Origin: Erysipelothrix sp.
GTDB lineage: Bacteria; Bacillota_I; Bacilli_A; Erysipelotrichales; Erysipelotrichaceae
NCBI GenBank assembly: GCA_012512495.1
Contig: JAAZEC010000227.1
Location: 1-9,156, forward strand
DNA: 9,156 bases
Direction: 5' to 3'
The notes under the pieces were generated by a model. That model had not been told where the DNA came from, ran no database searches, and saw nothing but the letters and a program-made list of their open reading frames with translations. This document shows, one piece after another, positions 5,689-9,156 of the stretch. The translations under genes were made by a program, and so were the position numbers. The stretch's first letter is position 1; each line of letters starts with the position of its first letter.

Positions 5689-5714
5689 TGTAATAACGAA
5701 TGTAAATATTGTAA
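5689..5714 (+). repeat. TGTAA direct repeats in the divergent control region
   Basis: TGTAA occurs at 5689, 5701 and 5710, with start-to-start steps of 12 and 9 bases. The last copy forms part of the regulator's -35 box. Another TGTAAT (5573-5578) faces ATTACA (5588-5593) across nine bases in the operon leader. AT-rich DNA produces such words by chance, so a binding role is only a suggestion. Confidence 0.3.
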
Positions 5715-5737
5715 TTTGTTGCATTATGAGCTAGAAT
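5709..5737 (+). promoter_or_regulatory. Promoter of the LacI-family regulator gene
   Basis: A -35 TTGTAA (5709-5714), a 17-base spacer and a -10 TAGAAT (5732-5737) put the start near 5744. This leaves a leader of about 30 bases before the ATG at 5776. The boxes are weaker than those of the divergent operon promoter, as expected for a regulator. AACGGTT (5749-5755) lies just after the start and is a possible autoregulatory half-site. Confidence 0.68.
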
Positions 5738-5775
5738 GATTATATCGAACGGTTATTTCACAAGGGGAGCTATCA

Positions 5776-6783
5776 ATGAAAAATAAGGTCACTATCAAAG
5801 ATATTGCGGATAAGGCTGGCGTTTCAACCGCTACGGTGTCTCGCGTCATTTCCGGTAAAGATAAAGTAAAAGAAGAAACCAAGCAATTAGTGAACGAAAT
5901 CATTAAGAACATGGGCTACGATGCAAACAAGAAACACTCACTCTCCTACCAGAGCAGCAAGGCCATCTTGATTTGTGTCACCGAACTGGTCAACCCCTTT
6001 ATTGTTCCCGTACTCGAAGGGATTCAAAACTCATCCAGGAAGAATGGTTACTATACCATGATTCTTCAGACCAAGGACTCCTACACCGAGTTCTCCGAAT
6101 ATGAACAAGTCCTAAAGGAACAACATATTGCCGGTGTCATTTTCCTATCCTCCATGACCGGTCAACAGCTTAAATCAATAACCGAGCAGCTTAATGGACG
6201 CGTTCCAATCGTCTTCTGTTCTGAATATGTCGAAAACTCCGATATCTCCTTAGTCGGAATCAACGATATTGAAGCCATTCAGAAATCAACCTCTTACCTA
6301 TTAGCCCAAGGCAAGCGTAAGATCCTGTTCGTCAACTCAACCCGCAACCACAATTACGCTCGTAATCGTGAAAAGGGTTATCGTGATTTAATGAAGACAC
6401 ACAATATCAGCATCAATGAAGACTATGTCATTCATTTACCATCCGTCAACTATGCCCTGGCCTACTCCGCCGTTTCTAATATCTTAAAACAACAAGAACA
6501 ACCCGACGCAATACTTTGCACATCAGACGTCTACGCGGTCGCAGCTCTAAAAGCCTGCCAGAAAGCAGGCATCAGAGTTCCCGAAGACTGTGCCATTATC
6601 GGCTTCGATAACATCGAACTTACCAACATGTTACACCCGTCAATCACCACGATTGAACAGCCTACCTATCAGCTAGGTTACCAGGCTGGTGAAATACTAC
6701 ACGGTAAGATCGTGAACCCAGATGCCAAAGTCAAGCGCATTATTTTAGACACGGAATTAATAGTCAGAGACTCAACCAAATAA
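5776..6783 (+). CDS. LacI-family transcriptional regulator
   Basis: This 335-residue protein is a probable sugar-responsive repressor. The N-terminal helix-turn-helix VTIKDIADKAGVSTATVSRVI (5-25) is classical, with recognition residues Thr18-Ala19 at the positions that set operator choice in the family. Leu56 in the hinge (KKHSLSYQ, 52-59) matches the leucine that intercalates at the operator centre in LacI. Residues from about 62 onward form the periplasmic-binding-protein-like effector domain, with hallmark stretches PDAILCTSDVYAVAALKA (224-241 region) and VPEDCAIIGFDNIE followed by HPSITTIEQP. Ribosome site AAGGGGAG lies six bases before the ATG. The gene is divergent from the importer operon, making it the likely local regulator. 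The effector is unknown but may be the imported compound or a product. It is co-transcribed with the next gene, 11 bases downstream. Confidence 0.93.
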   Translation: MKNKVTIKDIADKAGVSTATVSRVISGKDKVKEETKQLVNEIIKNMGYDANKKHSLSYQSSKAILICVTELVNPFIVPVLEGIQNSSRKNGYYTMILQTKDSYTEFSEYEQVLKEQHIAGVIFLSSMTGQQLKSITEQLNGRVPIVFCSEYVENSDISLVGINDIEAIQKSTSYLLAQGKRKILFVNSTRNHNYARNREKGYRDLMKTHNISINEDYVIHLPSVNYALAYSAVSNILKQQEQPDAILCTSDVYAVAALKACQKAGIRVPEDCAIIGFDNIELTNMLHPSITTIEQPTYQLGYQAGEILHGKIVNPDAKVKRIILDTELIVRDSTK

Positions 6784-6794
6784 GGAGGATAACC

Positions 6795-7709
6795 ATGAAA
6801 TTAGGTTTGAACAGCGCCATTCTCGACACCATGAACTTTCAGGAACTAATAGACTTCTCAGCAGAGGTCGGCTTTCAATCAGTTGAAGTAGCCTGCTGGC
6901 CACGAGGAACCAGTGAACGCCGCTATGCCGGTGTATCCCATATCGATGTCGTCAACTTAGACGAGAAAGCGATCCATGATATCCACGCCTGTCTTGATAA
7001 GAAACACGTCAGTATCTCCGCCTTAGCCTACTATCCCAATCCCTTGGATCCAGATCCACAGGTCAGACAAACGTCTATCGATCACCTGAAGAAGGTCATC
7101 GTTGCCGCGAACAAGCTAGGAGTCGGCATGGTCACCACCTTCATCGGCCGGATGCCAACCAAGAATCTGAGTGACAACCTGGATGAAATGATGAAAGTCT
7201 GGCCCGAGATTATTCGCTATGCCAAAGAAAACAATGTCAAGATTGCCATCGAGAACTGCCCAATGTTGTTTAGCAATGATGAGTGGCCAGGGGGCAAGAA
7301 CCTATTCACTAGCCCTGCCGTTTGGCGCAAGGTCTTCGAGCTAATTAGCGATGATAATTTCGGTATCAACTACGATCCTTCCCACTTTGTGTGGCAACAG
7401 ATGGACTACATTAAACCCATTTATGAATTCAAGGATAGACTCTTCCATGTCCATTTCAAGGACATGAAGATTTTCAAGGACAAGCTTGATGACCATGGCG
7501 TACTCGCAACACCCCTGAACTACATGGAACCAAAGATTCCAGGTCTTGGGGATGTCAATTGGAGCCAATTTGTCTCAGCACTCAAAGACATCCGCTACGA
7601 TGGCCCCACCAGCATTGAGATTGAAGACCGTAGCTTTGAAGACAGCCATGAAGCCGTCTTGGATTCCATCAGATTAAGCTATCGCTATCTACAACAATTC
7701 ATTATTTAG
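6795..7709 (+). CDS. Sugar isomerase/epimerase-type TIM-barrel protein (AP endonuclease 2 family)
   Basis: This 304-residue protein belongs to the xylose-isomerase-like TIM-barrel superfamily, which isomerises, epimerises or dehydrates sugars and inosoles with a divalent metal. Likely metal ligands sit at the usual strand ends: Glu153 in IAIENCP, Asp194 and His197 in NYDPSHF, His218/His220 in FHVHFKD, and Glu275 or Glu277 in SIEIED near the C-terminus. PGLGDVNWSQF (249-259) followed by YDGP (268-271) matches the common ending of this group. TAAGGAGG overlaps the upstream stop codon and gives a strong ribosome site, so the gene is coupled to the regulator. Paired with the Gfo/Idh/MocA enzyme across the divergent promoter, it could act on the keto-sugar product, as IolE- or IolI-type proteins do with inosoles. 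The exact reaction is not assignable. Confidence 0.9.
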   Translation: MKLGLNSAILDTMNFQELIDFSAEVGFQSVEVACWPRGTSERRYAGVSHIDVVNLDEKAIHDIHACLDKKHVSISALAYYPNPLDPDPQVRQTSIDHLKKVIVAANKLGVGMVTTFIGRMPTKNLSDNLDEMMKVWPEIIRYAKENNVKIAIENCPMLFSNDEWPGGKNLFTSPAVWRKVFELISDDNFGINYDPSHFVWQQMDYIKPIYEFKDRLFHVHFKDMKIFKDKLDDHGVLATPLNYMEPKIPGLGDVNWSQFVSALKDIRYDGPTSIEIEDRSFEDSHEAVLDSIRLSYRYLQQFII

Positions 7710-7733
7710 CCTTCACGAAAGTGAAGGCTTTTC
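7708..7733 (+). terminator. Terminator of the regulator-epimerase transcript
   Basis: A perfect 9-bp stem AGCCTTCAC/GTGAAGGCT (7708-7716, 7721-7729) with a GAAA loop is followed by TTTTCT. The stem begins inside the TAG stop codon of the TIM-barrel gene, a compact arrangement that leaves no 3' untranslated spacer. Confidence 0.88.
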
Positions 7734-7774
7734 TAATTCTTGACCCATATGCTAGAGTGGATTTAAAGGACACC

Positions 7775-8902
7775 ATGAGAGAACAATTAATCAAAGACCG
7801 TCGGGCACTCCATCAGATCCCCGAAGTTGGCTTCAACTGCCCACAAACCAGAGCTTACATTAAGAATCGCCTACAAGAGATGGATTGCGAAGTCATATAA
7901 GTCGGATCCGGACTGTTCACACTCATAGAGGGAACTCATCCCGGTAAAACCATCCTCCTTAGAGCCGATTACGACGGACTACCCATGAAAGAAGAGAGTG
8001 GTTTACCCTTCAGTTCTCAAACAGAAAATGCCCATACCTGTGGGCATGACTTACACACGGCCATGTTATTATCTGCGATAGAAGAACTAATACAGAGAAA
8101 ATCAGAAATCCATGGCAACATCAAATGCATGTTCTAACCGGCCGAAGAAATCCTAGCCGGTGCCCGCAACATGATCGAGGCTGGCATCCTTGAAAACCCC
8201 AAAGTAGATTCCGCGTTCGCAATCCATACAGGACTAAAAGGTCCCGTCGGTTCCTACCAGGTGGCACTAGGCACCATGGCAACCTCCTGTGATAATTTCA
8301 GGATCGATATCCAAGGAAAAGGCTCCCACGGTGCTTATCCAGAGGAAGCCTTCGATCCCATCGCTGCGGGAGTCTTAATTTATCAACAAATGAGCCAGTT
8401 CATTGCCCGTGAAGTCAACCCTAACCAGGTCGCGACACTCACTTTCGGACAATTCACAGCAGGAAACAGTTCCAACGTCATTCCCGATAAAGCTATGATG
8501 CAGGGAACACTACGGACTTACGATGAGTCTGTACGTTCAACATTGAAAGAGCGAATGAACCAGATTGTATCATCCATCGAATCAATCACACGCTGTCATA
8601 TCAAACTCGACTTCTTCTCAGGAACCGTCTCATTAACCAATGATCCAGAACTGACACAAGAAGTCATCAAGATCTTAGAAGAGACCCAGCCGGAACTCGT
8701 CTGTAACTTTGGTGAGAAGATGATGGCCTCAGAGGATTTCGCGGAGATATCTAGGAGAGTACCCTCGACCTATCTAATGATGAACTGTCAGGTACCTGGC
8801 AATCCTTATACTCATCACCACCCCAAGGTAGAATTCGACGAGGCACTCCTTCCATTGGGAACGAAGGCCTTCGTCGAAATCGCCCTTAGGCTAATCAAGT
8901 AG
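7775..8902 (+). pseudogene. M20-family amidohydrolase interrupted by two in-frame TAA codons
   Basis: One continuous frame of 375 codons, a normal length for hippurate-hydrolase-like M20 enzymes, runs from ATG 7775 (AAAGGA four bases before) to TAG 8902. It is broken by TAA at 7898-7900 (codon 42) and 8135-8137 (codon 121). Family motifs survive on both sides: LHQIPEVGF (12-20), RADYDGLP (63-70), HTCGHDLHTA (87-96, metal ligands Cys89 and His91), PAEE (122-125), AIHTG (149-153), SEDF (319-322) and THHHP near the end. The second TAA stands where the family has FQPAEE, so a CAA-to-TAA change explains it. No frameshift is visible, so inactivation looks recent. ATG 8171 could start a 243-residue remnant, but this would lack the N-terminal metal ligands. 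The promoter is unclear: TTGACC (7740-7745) has no properly spaced -10. Confidence 0.88.
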
Positions 8903-9156
8903 TAAGCTAATCGTATCGATCTCTAGTATCTCAGTATTCTCATTGTATTGGCTTTTTAGTTCTCTGTAGTAAACATCATGGTAGTAACCACTACGGTTAA
9001 TGAAACCAGAACTAGCATAATATTCAGGATTGAAGTTTGCTTCTTCAAGCTTCCCTTGTTTCACAACAGGACTTTGTAGCACCAGCATTTCCTGAACGTG
9101 TCTCATCTCCAGATCATCGGTAACGAAATCGAAATGGAACGTCAAATGGAGGCTGA
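8891..9156 (-). CDS. C-terminal part of an unrecognised protein, cut by the window edge
   Basis: The frame is open from the window edge to TAG at 8893-8891, giving about 88 residues. A TTG at 9145 could start it, but there is no ribosome site before it and the frame continues upstream (codons for S-L-H), so the true start is probably outside. The sequence is polar and contains FHFDFVTDDLEMRHVQEM, then SSGFINRSGYYHDVYYREL and a hydrophobic end IDTISLLLD. The last part faintly recalls the C-terminal strands of GNAT acetyltransferases (GF...RD.YYR...D...LL), but I would not assign it. It converges on the amidohydrolase pseudogene and overlaps its last 12 bases, with no terminator between them. 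Confidence 0.6.
   Translation of the reverse strand, partial: SLHLTFHFDFVTDDLEMRHVQEMLVLQSPVVKQGKLEEANFNPEYYASSGFINRSGYYHDVYYRELKSQYNENTEILEIDTISLLLD

Noticed and set aside
5724..5912. Minus-strand open frame opposite the regulator's DNA-binding region
   Set aside because: It is a shadow of the helix-turn-helix coding sequence, and the promoter and ribosome site support the plus strand.
7740..7753. Promoter TTGACC/TATGCT before the amidohydrolase
   Set aside because: The two boxes are only two bases apart, so they cannot work as a pair; no alternative -35 at proper spacing is convincing.
7898..8137. TAA reassigned to glutamine, because one in-frame TAA of the amidohydrolase sits at a conserved Gln
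   Set aside because: TAA ends the permease, ATPase, binding-protein and regulator genes at the expected protein lengths, so it is an ordinary stop here.
8171..8902. A separate 243-residue M20 gene starting at ATG 8171
   Set aside because: The frame upstream encodes the missing N-terminal third of the same enzyme, and no ribosome site precedes 8171. It is a remnant of the interrupted gene.

Overview
The window looks like a low-GC Gram-positive (Bacillota) chromosome. Support comes from tRNA genes with encoded CCA ends, strong AGGAGG-type ribosome binding sites, a short lipoprotein signal (LVAC box), consensus vegetative promoters and U-tailed hairpin terminators. The class cannot be fixed from sequence alone; an Erysipelotrichia-like bacterium would fit but is only a guess. 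All stop codons used are TAA or TAG.

Layout. (1) 1-137: the end of a tRNA cluster, with a 5'-truncated tRNA-Glu(TTC) and a complete tRNA-Trp(CCA), closed by a terminator at 151-176. (2) 138-756: a gene-free stretch that is not featureless. It holds two full diverged copies and one partial copy of a tandem repeat. Each full copy carries an extended -10 promoter followed at once by a short RNA-like nested hairpin ending in T's. The two hairpins differ in sequence but stay largely self-complementary, which suggests a pair of very short structured RNAs. (3) 701-5551, minus strand: an operon read from right to left, consisting of a Gfo/Idh/MocA oxidoreductase, a sugar-binding lipoprotein, a two-domain CUT2-type ABC ATPase and an RbsC-type permease, ending in a perfect 10-bp terminator. 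(4) 5552-5775: a divergent control region with a perfect consensus promoter for the operon, an inverted repeat at its start site, a cre-like site, and a promoter for the regulator. (5) 5776-7733, plus strand: a LacI-family regulator and a TIM-barrel sugar isomerase/epimerase-type protein, then a terminator. (6) 7775-8902: an M20 amidohydrolase gene interrupted by two in-frame TAA codons, so a pseudogene. (7) 8891-9156, minus strand: the C-terminal part of an unrecognised protein running off the window.

How it works together (inference): the binding protein, ATPase and permease import a monosaccharide or polyol-like compound. The NAD(P)-dependent oxidoreductase and the TIM-barrel protein would oxidise and isomerise it, and the LacI-family protein would control the divergent promoters. 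The substrate is not identifiable from the sequence. No kinase or aldolase is present, so the pathway either continues elsewhere or feeds an intermediate into central metabolism.

The least explained signals are the twin promoter-hairpin units at 213-316 and 479-580, the control region at 5573-5737, and the twice-interrupted amidohydrolase.
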